Assembly (NCBI GenBank): GCA_046351135.1 | Contig: JAXLZA010000002.1 | Span: 186,001 to 250,000, forward strand | DNA: 64,000 bases | Direction: 5' to 3' | Source of the DNA: UBA4427 sp046351135 | GTDB taxonomy: Bacteria; Myxococcota_A; UBA9160; UBA4427 | Part shown: piece after piece, positions 27,541 through 35,941 of the stretch | How positions within the stretch are numbered: position 1 is the first letter of the stretch | Layout: every line of letters starts with the position of its first letter | Position numbers and translations under genes: made by a program | The notes under the pieces: model-generated | What the model was told of the DNA's origin: nothing | Seen by the model: only the letters and a program-made list of their open reading frames with translations | The model's database searches: none

Positions 27541-27809
27541 GCCGCGGGCGGTGAGCCGTCCGGGTGCCGTCCGGGGGGCTTTGCTCCTGATTTCCGCTGC
27601 GTCCCGACGCACTTCGAGCGTCCGGCACGACCCCCTCTCCGATCCGTCATCGTCGTGTCACGTGGACTCCACGGTTTCATCGCGGAAAGCGCTCGAAACC
27701 TATCCCAGAATTGTCGTTGAAAGGCCATCGGGACGAGCGGGCGCGGCACACGCCGACCCTCGATCCTCGGGCCTCCCGAAACAACGGACACGGGATGGAG
27801 CAAGTAGGG
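27541..27809. other. Intergenic region upstream of the TonB operon
   Basis: This 269-base region is more AT-rich than the genes and should hold the operon promoter. I see a short palindrome, CGTGG-ACT-CCACG at 27661-27673, and an AT-richer stretch near 27695-27720, but no confident -35/-10 pair and no Fur-type site. Confidence 0.4.
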
Positions 27810-28625
27810 ATGAGGGGGATCATCGCAGTCGTCATCGCGATCGGGCTGATCCCGGCGCTGGCCCGGGCGGAAGCGCCGGCGGAGGCCGCAGCGGTGGGCA
27901 AGCCGGCGGCGGCCAAAGGGTCGGGCGTCGGCTTCGAGCAGGTCGTCGGGAGCCAGATCGAGCTCGATCGAGCGGCCCGGGCGTCGCAGGAGCGGGTCAA
28001 CTCGCTCGACGACGAGGCCAGCGCCCTGCTCGCCGAGTACCGCCGCGCCCTCGCCGACGCCGAGAGCTTCGAGACCTACGCGAACCAGCTCGAGCTCCAG
28101 GTCCGGTCCCAGGAGGAGGAGAAGGCGTCGATGCTGCGGCAGCTCGCCGAGGTCGAGACGACCGCGCGCGAGGTCGGTCCGCTGATGGAGCGGATGCTCA
28201 CGACCCTCGACCAGTTCGTCGCCCTCGACGTGCCCTTCCTGGTCGCCGAACGCCGCGACCGGGTCGAGCGCCTGAAGCAGATGATGGGCCGAGCGGACGT
28301 CACCATCTCCGAGAAGTACCGCCGGATCGTCGAGGCCTATCAGGTCGAGCTCGACTACGGCCGCACCGTCGAGGCCTACGAGGCGAACCTCGGCGACGGC
28401 CCGGACGCGCGCACCGTCCAGTTCCTCCGCATCGGCCGCGTCGGCCTGCTCTACCAGACCCTCGACGGCCACGAGACCGGCTACTGGGACGTGGACGGCA
28501 AGCGCTGGGTCGTCGACGACCAGTACGCGGAGGGCTTCAAGGAGGGCATCGCGGTCGCGAAGAAGGTGCGCGCGCCGGAGCTGCTGATCCTGCCCGTGCC
28601 CGCGCCGAAGGAGGCCGAGTCGTGA
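27810..28625 (+). CDS. DUF3450 periplasmic protein of the TonB system
   Basis: ATG 27810 is chosen over ATG 27795 because a GGAG lies nine bases before it and a short signal peptide follows (IIAVVIAIGLIPALARAEA). The 271-residue product is a coiled coil for about 130 residues, followed by a compact domain with VGLLYQTLDGHETGYWD and RWVVDDQY, the DUF3450 signature. DUF3450 proteins are encoded first in operons for TtpC-type TonB systems, as in the Vibrio TonB2 cluster, and are thought to support TonB energy transfer. Its stop overlaps the next GTG. Confidence 0.9.
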   Translation: MRGIIAVVIAIGLIPALARAEAPAEAAAVGKPAAAKGSGVGFEQVVGSQIELDRAARASQERVNSLDDEASALLAEYRRALADAESFETYANQLELQVRSQEEEKASMLRQLAEVETTAREVGPLMERMLTTLDQFVALDVPFLVAERRDRVERLKQMMGRADVTISEKYRRIVEAYQVELDYGRTVEAYEANLGDGPDARTVQFLRIGRVGLLYQTLDGHETGYWDVDGKRWVVDDQYAEGFKEGIAVAKKVRAPELLILPVPAPKEAES

Positions 28626-30010
28626 GCCGCCCGATCCGCAAGTCCCGTCTCGCCGCCGCCTTCGTCGTCGTCGCCGGAATCCTCCTCATCGGCGGCGTCC
28701 AGCCGGCCGCGGCCATCGACTCCCTGAGCGAGCTGCTCGAGCAGACGCGCAACGCCCGGGCCCAGAAGACGGCGGAGAACGCCGAGCGCGAGCGAGAGTT
28801 CGTCGAGAACCGCGACCGCCGGGCCACGCTCCTCGCCGAGGCGAAGCGCAAGCGCGACGCGGCCGAAGCGCGCAGCAAGGCGCTCTCGGCGAGCTTCGAC
28901 GCCAACGAGGTCGCCCTCGCGGAGCTCGAGGCCCGCATGGACCAGCGCGTCGGCAATCTCGGCGAGCTGTTCGGGGTCGTGCGCCAGGTCGCGGGCGACG
29001 GATCTTCGATCCTCTACAACTCGCTCCTCTCGGCCCAGTATCCCGGGCGCGATGCCTTCTTCACCGAGCTCGGTCAGGCCAAGGAGCTCCCGTCGATCGA
29101 GAAGCTCGAGCGGCTCTGGTTCGAGATCCAGCGCGAGATGACGGAGAGCGGCCGGGTCGTCCGCTTCGACAGCAAGGTGATCGATGCCGACGGCGAGCCG
29201 CGCGACGCGGAGGTCGTCCGGATCGGCAGCTTCATCGCGATGAGCGACGGACGCTACCTGAGCTACCTGCCGAGCGTCGGCAAGCTCAGCGTGCTCCCGC
29301 GCCAGCCCGGCGGCGAGCTGCCCCACTTCGCGAAGGCGCTCCAGCAGGCCGGATCGGGCCACGTCCGCGCGGCGGTGGACCCGTCGCGCGGGGTGCTGCT
29401 CTCGATGATCGTCCAGCGGCCGGACATCGTGGAGCGGATCGAGAAGGGCGAGGCGGTCGGCTACGTGATCATCGTGGTCGGGCTGATCGGCTTCGCGCTC
29501 GCGCTCTACCAGACCGCCTATCTGATCTGGACGCGCGCGGCGGTGTCGCGCCAGCTCGCGAGCCTCGACCGGCTGTCGACCGACAACCCCCTCGGCCGCG
29601 TGCTCGCTTCGGTGAAGACCGACCCCGAGACGATCGAGGCCGACGCCGAGGTCGTCGAGCTGCGGGTCTCGGAGGCCGTGCTGCGCGAGGTGCCGAAGCT
29701 CGAGCGCTTCCAGCCCTTCCTGCGCCTCGCGGTGGCGGCGGGTCCGCTGCTCGGGCTCGTCGGCACCGTGATCGGCATGATCATCACCTTCCAGAGCATC
29801 ACCGAATCGGGCTCCTCCGACCCGCGCTTGATGGCCAACGGTATCGGCCAGGCCATGATCGCGACGGTGCTGGGTCTCGGGATCGCGGTGCCGCTGCTCT
29901 TCCTCAATGCGGGGCTCGCGACGCTGTCGCGGGGCGTCGTGCAGATCCTCGACCAGCAGAGCACGGGGCTGCTCGCGGAGCTCCTCGAGCGGGATCGGGA
30001 GGCGCACTGA
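28622..30010 (+). CDS. TtpC-type long ExbB/MotA/TolQ proton channel protein
   Basis: GTG 28622 overlaps the previous TGA and gives 462 residues with a signal or anchor (AFVVVAGILLIGGVQPAAA). Residues about 35-105 form a charged coiled coil, then a periplasmic domain reaches to about 280. The C-terminal 180 residues are an ExbB/TolQ channel with three helices, including GPLLGLVGTVIGMIITF, the most conserved ExbB segment. This long form equals TtpC of TonB2 systems, which acts with a second, short ExbB rather than replacing it; that partner follows here. Confidence 0.9.
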   Translation: MSRPIRKSRLAAAFVVVAGILLIGGVQPAAAIDSLSELLEQTRNARAQKTAENAEREREFVENRDRRATLLAEAKRKRDAAEARSKALSASFDANEVALAELEARMDQRVGNLGELFGVVRQVAGDGSSILYNSLLSAQYPGRDAFFTELGQAKELPSIEKLERLWFEIQREMTESGRVVRFDSKVIDADGEPRDAEVVRIGSFIAMSDGRYLSYLPSVGKLSVLPRQPGGELPHFAKALQQAGSGHVRAAVDPSRGVLLSMIVQRPDIVERIEKGEAVGYVIIVVGLIGFALALYQTAYLIWTRAAVSRQLASLDRLSTDNPLGRVLASVKTDPETIEADAEVVELRVSEAVLREVPKLERFQPFLRLAVAAGPLLGLVGTVIGMIITFQSITESGSSDPRLMANGIGQAMIATVLGLGIAVPLLFLNAGLATLSRGVVQILDQQSTGLLAELLERDREAH

Positions 30011-30011
30011 C

Positions 30012-30548
30012 GTGGCGTCGGTCCTGCCGTCGTTCCTCGGCTGGCCGCTCGAGGCGGTCTCGAGCCTCGTCGACGAGGGCGGCCCCTTCGTGCTCGGGAT
30101 CTACCTCTGCGGCGTCGTGATGTGGGCGATCGTGATCGAGCGCGCCTGGTACTTCACGCGCGTGCTCCCCGCGCAGGCGCGGGCGACGATCGAGGCGTGG
30201 CAGGCGCGGCCCGAGCACCGCTCGTGGTGTGCGCGCCAGATCCGGACGGCGATGGTCTCGCGCGTCAATCACGCGATGAACGCGAACCTGCTGCTGCTCC
30301 GCGTGCTCGTCCCGCTCTCGCCGCTGCTCGGGCTGGTGGGGACCGTGAGCGGCATGCTCGAGGTCTTCGACTCGATGGCGATGCGCGGCTCGGCCGATGC
30401 GCGCGCGATGGCCTCGGGCGTCTCGATGGCGATGATCTGCACCCTCTCCGGCCTGATGGTCAGCATCACCGGCCTCTACCCGGTCCACTACTTCACGTCG
30501 CGCATCCGCCGCGAGACCGAGCTGCTCGCGGACCAGCTGGTGTACTGA
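30012..30548 (+). CDS. exbB: ExbB-family proton channel protein (short form)
   Basis: The 178-residue product starts at GTG 30012, one base after the previous stop. It has three helices with the ExbB/TolQ hallmarks PLSPLLGLVGTVSGMLEVF and MASGVSMAMICTLSGLMVSI. In the inner membrane it would form the pentameric stator with ExbD, converting proton flow into TonB movement. It lies between the TtpC-type protein and two ExbD genes, each gap being four bases or fewer, so the whole block is one translational unit. Confidence 0.92.
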   Translation: MASVLPSFLGWPLEAVSSLVDEGGPFVLGIYLCGVVMWAIVIERAWYFTRVLPAQARATIEAWQARPEHRSWCARQIRTAMVSRVNHAMNANLLLLRVLVPLSPLLGLVGTVSGMLEVFDSMAMRGSADARAMASGVSMAMICTLSGLMVSITGLYPVHYFTSRIRRETELLADQLVY

Positions 30549-30549
30549 C

Positions 30550-30963
30550 ATGCGCACGCGACGAGCGGTCCATCACGACGATTCGACGGGCATCGACCTC
30601 GCGCCGATGCTCGACTTCGTCCTCAATCTGCTCATCTTCTTCATCATCACGGCGGTCTTCGTCAAGGAGGTCGGCCTCGACGTCGCGCGCCACGGTGGTG
30701 CGACGGGCGGGCCGTCGTCGGAGAAGGAGACCGGCAGCATCTCGGTCGTGATCCGCGAGAACGGCGAGGTGGTCGTCGACGACCGCGTCGTCGACGTGCG
30801 CGCGGTGCGCGCCAACGTCGAGCGGCTCCATGCCCAGAAGCCCGACTGGGGCGTGATGATCACGGCGGCGCAGGAGGCGCAGTCGGCGGTGCTCGTCCAG
30901 GTCATCGATCAGGTCCGCGAGGGAGGCGTCGAGAACGTCTCCTTCGGGACGTCGTCGCGGTAG
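30550..30963 (+). CDS. exbD: ExbD-family biopolymer transport protein, copy 1
   Basis: The 137-residue product has the ExbD layout: short cytoplasmic N-terminus, one helix (MLDFVLNLLIFFIITAVFV) whose early Asp is the proton-carrying residue, and a periplasmic domain of about 95 residues. ATG 30550 begins one base after the exbB stop. A 63-base segment coding the membrane helix is almost identical to that of the next gene, while the periplasmic domains have diverged; they would meet different partners. Confidence 0.92.
   Translation: MRTRRAVHHDDSTGIDLAPMLDFVLNLLIFFIITAVFVKEVGLDVARHGGATGGPSSEKETGSISVVIRENGEVVVDDRVVDVRAVRANVERLHAQKPDWGVMITAAQEAQSAVLVQVIDQVREGGVENVSFGTSSR
30589..30651 (+). repeat. 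63-bp near-identical segment shared by the two exbD genes (copy 1)
   Basis: The segment runs from the GGC of the GIDLAPMLD motif to the ACG after FFIIT. It matches 31009-31071 at 62 of 63 bases, including all synonymous sites but one (CTC against CTG at 30631-30633). Flanking coding sequence diverges at once. Confidence 0.9.
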
Positions 30964-30966
30964 CCC

Positions 30967-31383
30967 ATGCAGTCCCACCGACACGAAGGCGACTCCGGAG
31001 ACGAGCACGGCATCGACCTCGCGCCGATGCTCGACTTCGTCCTCAATCTGCTGATCTTCTTCATCATCACGACCTCCTTCGTCCGCGAGCCCGGGATCAC
31101 CGTCAACCGCCAGGAGGCCGCCACCGCGAGCCCCCGCGAGTCGGGCAACATCCTGATCGCCCTGCGCGCGAACGACGAGATCTGGATGGATCGCCGGCAG
31201 GTGGATCTCAAGGAGGTCCGCCCGCTGATCGAGCGTCTCCACGTCGAGCGCCCCGAGGACACCGTCATCGTGATCGCCGACAAGGCCGCGAAGGCGGGGC
31301 TTCTCGCGCGCGTCATGGACGAGGTCGCGCTCGGGGGCATCGAGGAGATCGCGATCGGCGCCCAGAGTCTCGGCGAGGGATGA
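30967..31383 (+). CDS. exbD: ExbD-family biopolymer transport protein, copy 2
   Basis: The 138-residue product repeats the ExbD form of the previous gene, with the same helix sequence through FFIIT and a different periplasmic domain (residues about 45-138; VDLKEVRPLIERLHVERPED). Two ExbD subunits per ExbB pentamer are known, so the pair may form a heterodimer. Its TGA overlaps the tonB ATG. The His/Asp/Glu-rich N-terminus (HRHEGDSGDEHG) is unusual and could bind metal, but this is only a guess. Confidence 0.92.
   Translation: MQSHRHEGDSGDEHGIDLAPMLDFVLNLLIFFIITTSFVREPGITVNRQEAATASPRESGNILIALRANDEIWMDRRQVDLKEVRPLIERLHVERPEDTVIVIADKAAKAGLLARVMDEVALGGIEEIAIGAQSLGEG
31009..31071 (+). repeat. 63-bp near-identical segment shared by the two exbD genes (copy 2)
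   Basis: Partner of 30589-30651, offset 420 bases. The only difference is the third base of one Leu codon. Confidence 0.9.
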
Positions 31384-32042
31384 GCCTGATGAGCTGGCGC
31401 TTCCCGATCGCGTTCCTTCTCTCGCTGGTCCTCACGACGGGCCTGTTCGGGTTCATGCGCCTGCTCACGAACGCGCGCAGCGAAGCCGTCGAGGCCTCCG
31501 AGATCACGAAGATCGAGTTCGTTCGGCTGCGGCGCTCCGAGAACATCGAGGCGAAGAAGCGCGAGAAGCCCGAGATCGAGAAGCCCGAGCAGGAGCCGGT
31601 GACGCCGACGATGGCGGTGGCGGAGGAGCAGGGGGTCAAGGTCGCCCTCGACGTCACGGCGCTCGCGTCGGGGCTGGGCTCCGAGTTCGGCTCCGCGGGC
31701 GGGCGCGGCGAGGGGGGCGCTTCGGGCATGGGCGGTCCGGGCTTCAGCGCGGGGCTCGCCGACCGCTCGGCGCTGCCCCTCGTCCGCGTCGATCCCCAGT
31801 ATCCGCCGCAGGCCCAGCGCAAGAAGCTCGAGGGCTGGGTCCAGGTCCGCTTCACGATCTCGACGGTCGGGGCGGTGAAGGATCCGGCGGTCGTGAAGTC
31901 GAGCGATCGCGTCTTCGAGAAGAACGCGCTCGCCGCGGTCCGCAAGTGGAAATACCAGCCGCAGCTCAAGGCGGGCAAGCCCGTCGAGGTCGCCGGCAAA
32001 CAGGTGATGGTTCGCTTCCAGCTACCGAAGGGGCAGTCGTGA
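31380..32042 (+). CDS. tonB: TonB-family energy transducer
   Basis: The 220-residue product has an N-terminal signal anchor (FPIAFLLSLVLTTGLFGFM), a Glu/Lys/Pro-rich spacer (residues about 55-75), a Gly-rich hinge (GRGEGGASGMGGPGF) and a C-terminal TonB domain (VDPQYPPQAQRKKLEGWVQV). The conserved VRKWKYQP helix-strand is present near residue 190. It spans the periplasm and transmits ExbB/ExbD energy to TonB-dependent receptors; one such receptor starts at 63014. The spacer is short, as in TonB2-type proteins, which may explain the helper DUF3450 and TtpC components. Confidence 0.93.
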   Translation: MSLMSWRFPIAFLLSLVLTTGLFGFMRLLTNARSEAVEASEITKIEFVRLRRSENIEAKKREKPEIEKPEQEPVTPTMAVAEEQGVKVALDVTALASGLGSEFGSAGGRGEGGASGMGGPGFSAGLADRSALPLVRVDPQYPPQAQRKKLEGWVQVRFTISTVGAVKDPAVVKSSDRVFEKNALAAVRKWKYQPQLKAGKPVEVAGKQVMVRFQLPKGQS

Positions 32043-33334
32043 TGAATCGGAAGAGTCGTCTCTCGCTCGCAGGCATCGCCTTCGCGCTGTGTCTCTCGCT
32101 CGTCGCGGGCCTCGCCGGGGTCGCGGTGTCGAAGGAGAAGCAGGAAGAGGATCCCGCCCGCAAGTACGGTCTCGGGCAGGTCGTCGCCGAGCGCCTGCTC
32201 GAGGCCTACGAGCTGCTCGAGGCCGAGAAGTACGACGAGTCGCTCGCGATCGTCGACGGCCTCGCGAAGCGCCGTCGGCTCACCGACCCGGAGCGCGCCC
32301 AGATCCACCGCTTCCGCGCCTACATCCACGTCAGCCAGGATCGAAGCGACGAGGCGATCCAGGAGTTCGAGAAGTCCCTCGCCCTGCATGCGATGGAGCC
32401 GGCTGCGGAGCGGGTCATGATGTATTCGATGGCCCAGCTCTACACGAGCGCGGGTCGGTTCAAGGACGCCCTCGCGGTCATCAATCGATGGTTCGAGTCC
32501 GAGGAGAATCCGAAGCCCGACGCCTGGTTCCTGAAGGCGATGATCCTGGTCCAGCAGGAGGACTTCGAGGAGGCGGCGCTGCCGATCTCCCGAGCCATCG
32601 AGCTCTCGCCGCAGCCGAAGGAGAGCTGGCTCACGCTCTATGGCGTCGTGTTCAGCCAGCTCAAGGACTATCCGAAGGTCGAGGTCGCCCTCGAGCGCCT
32701 CGTCGAGATGGCCCCGGGCAAGTCCCAGTACTGGGTTCAGCTGGCCGCGGTTCAGCACCACCTCGGCCAGGACGACGAGGCCCTCGCGACCATGCAGCTC
32801 GCGCGCCAGGCCGGGCTCATCCAGGGCGACAAGGAGATCCGCCAGCTCGCGAGCCTGCTCTTCCTGCGCCAGCAGCCCTACGAATGCGCCCGCGTCCTGG
32901 AGCAGTCGATGGAGGCGGGCCAGGTCCAGGCGGACGCCGACGCCTATCGTCTGCTTTCGAACTGTCTCGTGGCGGCGCGGGAGTCCGACGAGGCGCTCGA
33001 GCCCCTCGCGAAGGGCGGTGCGCTCGCCTCCGATGGCGACATGTTCGTCATGCTCGGGCAGATGTACCTGCAGCGCGACGATCATGGGCGTGCGATCGAG
33101 GCCCTCGAGAACGCGCTGGCCAAGGCGCGCCCGGAGCAGCGCGGCTCGATCCACCTCATGCTGGGCATCGCCCAGCTCGGCGCCGAGGACTTCGATTCCG
33201 CCGAGAAGTCGTTCCGCACGGCCGTCGGCGACGCGAAGGCCGGTCGGGCGGCGGAGAGCTATCTGAAGTTCCTCGAGTCGAAGCGGTCGCTCGCGGCCCA
33301 GCCCCGGCTCGCCAGCTCGGCGACGGGCGGCTGA
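32042..33334 (+). CDS. Periplasmic TPR protein of the TonB operon
   Basis: ATG 32042 overlaps the tonB stop (TGATG). The 430-residue product has a signal peptide (GIAFALCLSLVAGLAGVAV) and at least eight tetratricopeptide repeats from about 45 to 410, for example DEAIQEFEKSLAL, DHGRAIEALENALAKA and DFDSAEKSFRTAVGDA. A TPR gene at the end of DUF3450-ExbB-ExbD-TonB operons is a recurrent arrangement, and the protein probably organises or stabilises TonB or its receptors. It has no catalytic motif. Confidence 0.88.
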   Translation: MNRKSRLSLAGIAFALCLSLVAGLAGVAVSKEKQEEDPARKYGLGQVVAERLLEAYELLEAEKYDESLAIVDGLAKRRRLTDPERAQIHRFRAYIHVSQDRSDEAIQEFEKSLALHAMEPAAERVMMYSMAQLYTSAGRFKDALAVINRWFESEENPKPDAWFLKAMILVQQEDFEEAALPISRAIELSPQPKESWLTLYGVVFSQLKDYPKVEVALERLVEMAPGKSQYWVQLAAVQHHLGQDDEALATMQLARQAGLIQGDKEIRQLASLLFLRQQPYECARVLEQSMEAGQVQADADAYRLLSNCLVAARESDEALEPLAKGGALASDGDMFVMLGQMYLQRDDHGRAIEALENALAKARPEQRGSIHLMLGIAQLGAEDFDSAEKSFRTAVGDAKAGRAAESYLKFLESKRSLAAQPRLASSATGG

Positions 33335-33364
33335 GCGCGTCCCGATTTCCTCAGGAGCAGGGCG

Positions 33365-33679
33365 ATGATCGTATCGGGAACCGTCGTCGAAGCGGAGAGC
33401 GGCCGGCCGCTCGAGGGCCTGCGGGTCCGCGCCTTCGACAAGGATCTGCTCTTCGACGACGACCTCGGCCAGGCCGCGACGGACGCCTCGGGCCGTTTCG
33501 AGATCCGATTCACCGAGTCCCAGTTCCGGGATTGGAACGAGACGGCTCCGGATCTCTACCTCCGCATCTTCGATGCATCCGGGGAGCGCCTGCTCCACTC
33601 GACCGAGCAGACCCCCCGGACGGGTGCCCTCGTCCACGAGCGGTTCGAAGTCCGGATCCCGGGCGCCGCGCTGCGCTGA
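33365..33679 (+). CDS. Carboxypeptidase-regulatory / transthyretin-like domain protein
   Basis: The 104-residue product is one beta-sandwich: VSGTVVEAESGRPLEGLRV, a second strand with AFDKDLLFDDDLG, and ATDASGRFEIRF. This is the pattern of carboxypeptidase-regulatory-like and HiuH/transthyretin-like folds. It has no signal peptide, so it would stay in the cytoplasm unless exported otherwise. CAGGAG before ATG 33365 and a 30-base gap place it in or behind the TonB operon. No enzyme residues can be named. Confidence 0.65.
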   Translation: MIVSGTVVEAESGRPLEGLRVRAFDKDLLFDDDLGQAATDASGRFEIRFTESQFRDWNETAPDLYLRIFDASGERLLHSTEQTPRTGALVHERFEVRIPGAALR

Positions 33680-33852
33680 GGACGACGAGCTTCGGGCGGT
33701 GCCTCGGCGCGGCGGCCATGCCCGCGCGCGGATGCCTGGTGGGGGCGATCCGGCTGCCGCCCATCGACAATCGTCACACGATCGTCAAGAATTCGTCTCC
33801 AGAACTTCGATCCGACTCCGATAACGCCCCTCGTACTCGATGGAGTCCGGCG

Positions 33853-34176
33853 ATGAAGACGCGGCTTTTCTCGATCGTGTTCTCGGTGGTGGTCTCCAGC
33901 GGGGGGCTGATGGCGGCCGGCTCGGCGACTGCGGATGCAGCCCGCGGGCGATTGGAGACGGGAGCGGTCCGGGCGACGGGTACCTCGTCGCGGGCTTCTC
34001 TCGACCGCCGTCTCGCCGTCGCCCTGGCGAAGATGGACGAGAACCTGCTCGCGCTGCTCGGCCCGGCCACCCTCGATTGTGCGGGGGAGTTCGTCGAGAG
34101 CGGACTCGAGACCTGCGTCGTGCGGCTCGATCACGCGCCCGGCGCGGTCGGCTCGGCGGGCGCGGCGTCGGACTGA
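33853..34176 (+). CDS. Small secreted protein of unknown function
   Basis: The 107-residue frame opens with a good signal peptide (LFSIVFSVVVSSGGLMAAGSATA) after a basic N-terminus. The mature part has two Cys (LDCAG and ETCVVRL) that could form a disulfide, and no recognised domain. The upstream 170 bases are AT-richer and hold a short inverted repeat, ATCGT-CAC-ACGAT at 33770-33782, possibly part of its promoter. No ribosome binding site stands out, so the gene call rests on the signal peptide and coding bias. Confidence 0.5.
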   Translation: MKTRLFSIVFSVVVSSGGLMAAGSATADAARGRLETGAVRATGTSSRASLDRRLAVALAKMDENLLALLGPATLDCAGEFVESGLETCVVRLDHAPGAVGSAGAASD

Positions 34177-34252
34177 AGGGCCTCTCTTCCACCGCTCCAC
34201 GGCGCTCCGCGCCGGAGCGGGAGGCAGCCGGGCGGAGCCACACGCCGCCCCG

Positions 34253-34678
34253 TCAGCGCTCGAGCGCCTCGATCGCCCGCAAGGCGACGTCCGCATCCCG
34301 GACCTGATCGGCCCCCGAGATCCCGATCGCCCCGCAGAGAAGGCCGTCCTCGTAGACCGGGTAGCCCCCGTCCGCCGCGATGTAGCCGTCGATCTTGTCG
34401 ACGATCTTGAGCTCGTCGGCGGGGACGCTGTCGAGGTAGGCCTTCCAGTCCTTGGTCGGCATGCCGGTCTGGGCCGACGTGAAGGCCTTGTTGCGCGCCG
34501 TCGTCGCGGCGATGCGCGGTGCACCTTCGCAGGAGACGAAGCCCACGATCTCGGCCGAGGAGTCCGCGATCGCGATGTGGACGCGGATGTCGAGCTCGCG
34601 CGCGCGGGCGATCGCGGCACGCAGCATCGTCTCGATCGCTTCGGTCGACAGGGTCTTGCGGGGGGCGCTCTTCTTCAT
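34253..34678 (-). CDS. GlcG/HbpS family haem-binding-like protein
   Basis: ATG 34678 has a strong AAGGAG nine bases upstream and gives 141 residues. The pattern ARARELDIRVHIAIADSSA, ARNKAFTSAQTGMPTKDW and GGYPVYEDGLLCGAIGISG is the GlcG/HbpS signature. Members bind haem or small acids, or are encoded beside catabolic enzymes without known role. Here it lies 37 bases downstream of a P450 gene on the same strand, so it may belong to the P450 pathway, either as haem-related accessory or as a ligand-binding protein. It lacks the export signal present in Streptomyces HbpS. Confidence 0.85.
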   Translation of the reverse strand: MKKSAPRKTLSTEAIETMLRAAIARARELDIRVHIAIADSSAEIVGFVSCEGAPRIAATTARNKAFTSAQTGMPTKDWKAYLDSVPADELKIVDKIDGYIAADGGYPVYEDGLLCGAIGISGADQVRDADVALRAIEALER

Positions 34679-34715
34679 CGGTCGATTCTCCTTGGCGGGC
34701 GGTTCGTCGGGCCGG

Positions 34716-35939
34716 TCAGGAATGGCGAATCGGGAGCCCCGCCAGGGTCCGCAGGGCGATGCCCGGCAGATGGCGGATCTCGGCGCCCGGGACCAGCTCG
34801 AAGCGCTCGAAGCGATCGAGCAGCACACCGAAGGCCGTCGTCAGCTCGAGCCGCGCGAGCGGGGCACCGACGCAGTGGTGCTCGCCCTGGCTGAAGGCCA
34901 TGTGGGCCCCGGCGTTCTTGCGATTCAGATCGAGGACGTCGGGGTCGGGGAACTGCTCGGGATCGCGGTTCGCGGCGGCGAAGCGGACGTGGACCATCGA
35001 TCCGCGCGGGATCGCGACTCCCGCGACCTCGCCGTCCTGCTCGGCCCAGCGGAAGAAGCCCTGGCTCGGCGACTCGAGCCGCAGCGCCTCCTCGACGAAG
35101 TTGCGCAGCAGGGATCGATCGCGACGCAGCGCCGCCTCGACCTCCGGATGTCCGATCAGGAGCCAGAGCCCCGAGGCGAGCGCGCTCGTCGCCGTCTCGT
35201 GGCCGCCCACGATGAGGTGCTCCGCGATCCCCATCTTCTCCGCCATCGGGAGCGGGCGGCCGTCGGGGAAGCAGGCGTTCGCGAGGGTCGTGAGCACGTC
35301 CTCGCCGGGCTCGCTCTTCTTCTTCTCCATCCAGCCGGCGAGGTATTGCTGGAGCTCGACGCCCAGCCGCGCGACCTCGATCTCCCGGTCCAGGGCGATG
35401 ACGCCAGAAAGGGGCTCGACCCAGGCGTCGGACCAGTGCTTGATGCGCGGCGCGTCCTCCGCCGGGAGCCCGAGCAGCCGGGTCACGACGCGGATCGGCA
35501 GCCAGGCGGCGAAGCGTTGCATGAAGTCGCACTCGCGGTCCCGCGCCATGTCGTCGGCGAGGTCGCGGGCGATCTCCTCGATGAAGGGGGCGAGGCTGCG
35601 GACACGGCCGGCGGTGAAGGCGCTGGCGACGAGGCTCCGGTAGTCGCGGTGGATCGGCGGATCGCTCTGCAGGCGGGTGTCCCGGGGCCAGCCGTTCGAC
35701 TCGAGGATCGAGCGCGCCTCGGCGTGCTGGAACATCGAGAAGCCGGCCTTGCGCAGCAGGTCGTTGGCCCAGATCTCGGGATGGGAGAGGACGTGCTGGA
35801 CGTCGCGGTAGCGGGTCACGAGGAAGGCGCCGAGGGGCGCGCTGAAGTGGACCGGGGCCTGCTCGTGGCAGGCGCGGTAGTAGGCGAAGGGCGACTCCTG
35901 GATCTCGGGCTCGAGCAGGCTGTGGTCGAGGGCGCGCAC
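34716..35939 (-). CDS. Cytochrome P450 (first of a tandem pair)
   Basis: GTG 35939 has CGGAG at good spacing and gives 407 residues, a normal bacterial P450. The I-helix shows VGGHETATSAL, the K-helix has the ExxR motif in EEALRLESPS, and the haem loop is FSQGEHHCVGAPLAR with the Cys ligand. Its I-helix has the acid-alcohol pair (E-T), so oxygen activation should be normal. It follows the other P450 with only two bases between them, so they are coupled. Substrate is unknown; such clusters in related bacteria are often linked to steroid, terpenoid or hydrocarbon oxidation. Redox partners are not encoded here. Confidence 0.93.
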   Translation of the reverse strand: MRALDHSLLEPEIQESPFAYYRACHEQAPVHFSAPLGAFLVTRYRDVQHVLSHPEIWANDLLRKAGFSMFQHAEARSILESNGWPRDTRLQSDPPIHRDYRSLVASAFTAGRVRSLAPFIEEIARDLADDMARDRECDFMQRFAAWLPIRVVTRLLGLPAEDAPRIKHWSDAWVEPLSGVIALDREIEVARLGVELQQYLAGWMEKKKSEPGEDVLTTLANACFPDGRPLPMAEKMGIAEHLIVGGHETATSALASGLWLLIGHPEVEAALRRDRSLLRNFVEEALRLESPSQGFFRWAEQDGEVAGVAIPRGSMVHVRFAAANRDPEQFPDPDVLDLNRKNAGAHMAFSQGEHHCVGAPLARLELTTAFGVLLDRFERFELVPGAEIRHLPGIALRTLAGLPIRHS

Positions 35940-35941
35940 GT

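Noticed and set aside
31313..33637. 774-codon open frame antisense to tonB and the TPR gene
   Set aside because: The plus strand encodes clear TonB and TPR proteins with signal peptides and overlaps typical of the operon; the antisense product has no domain.
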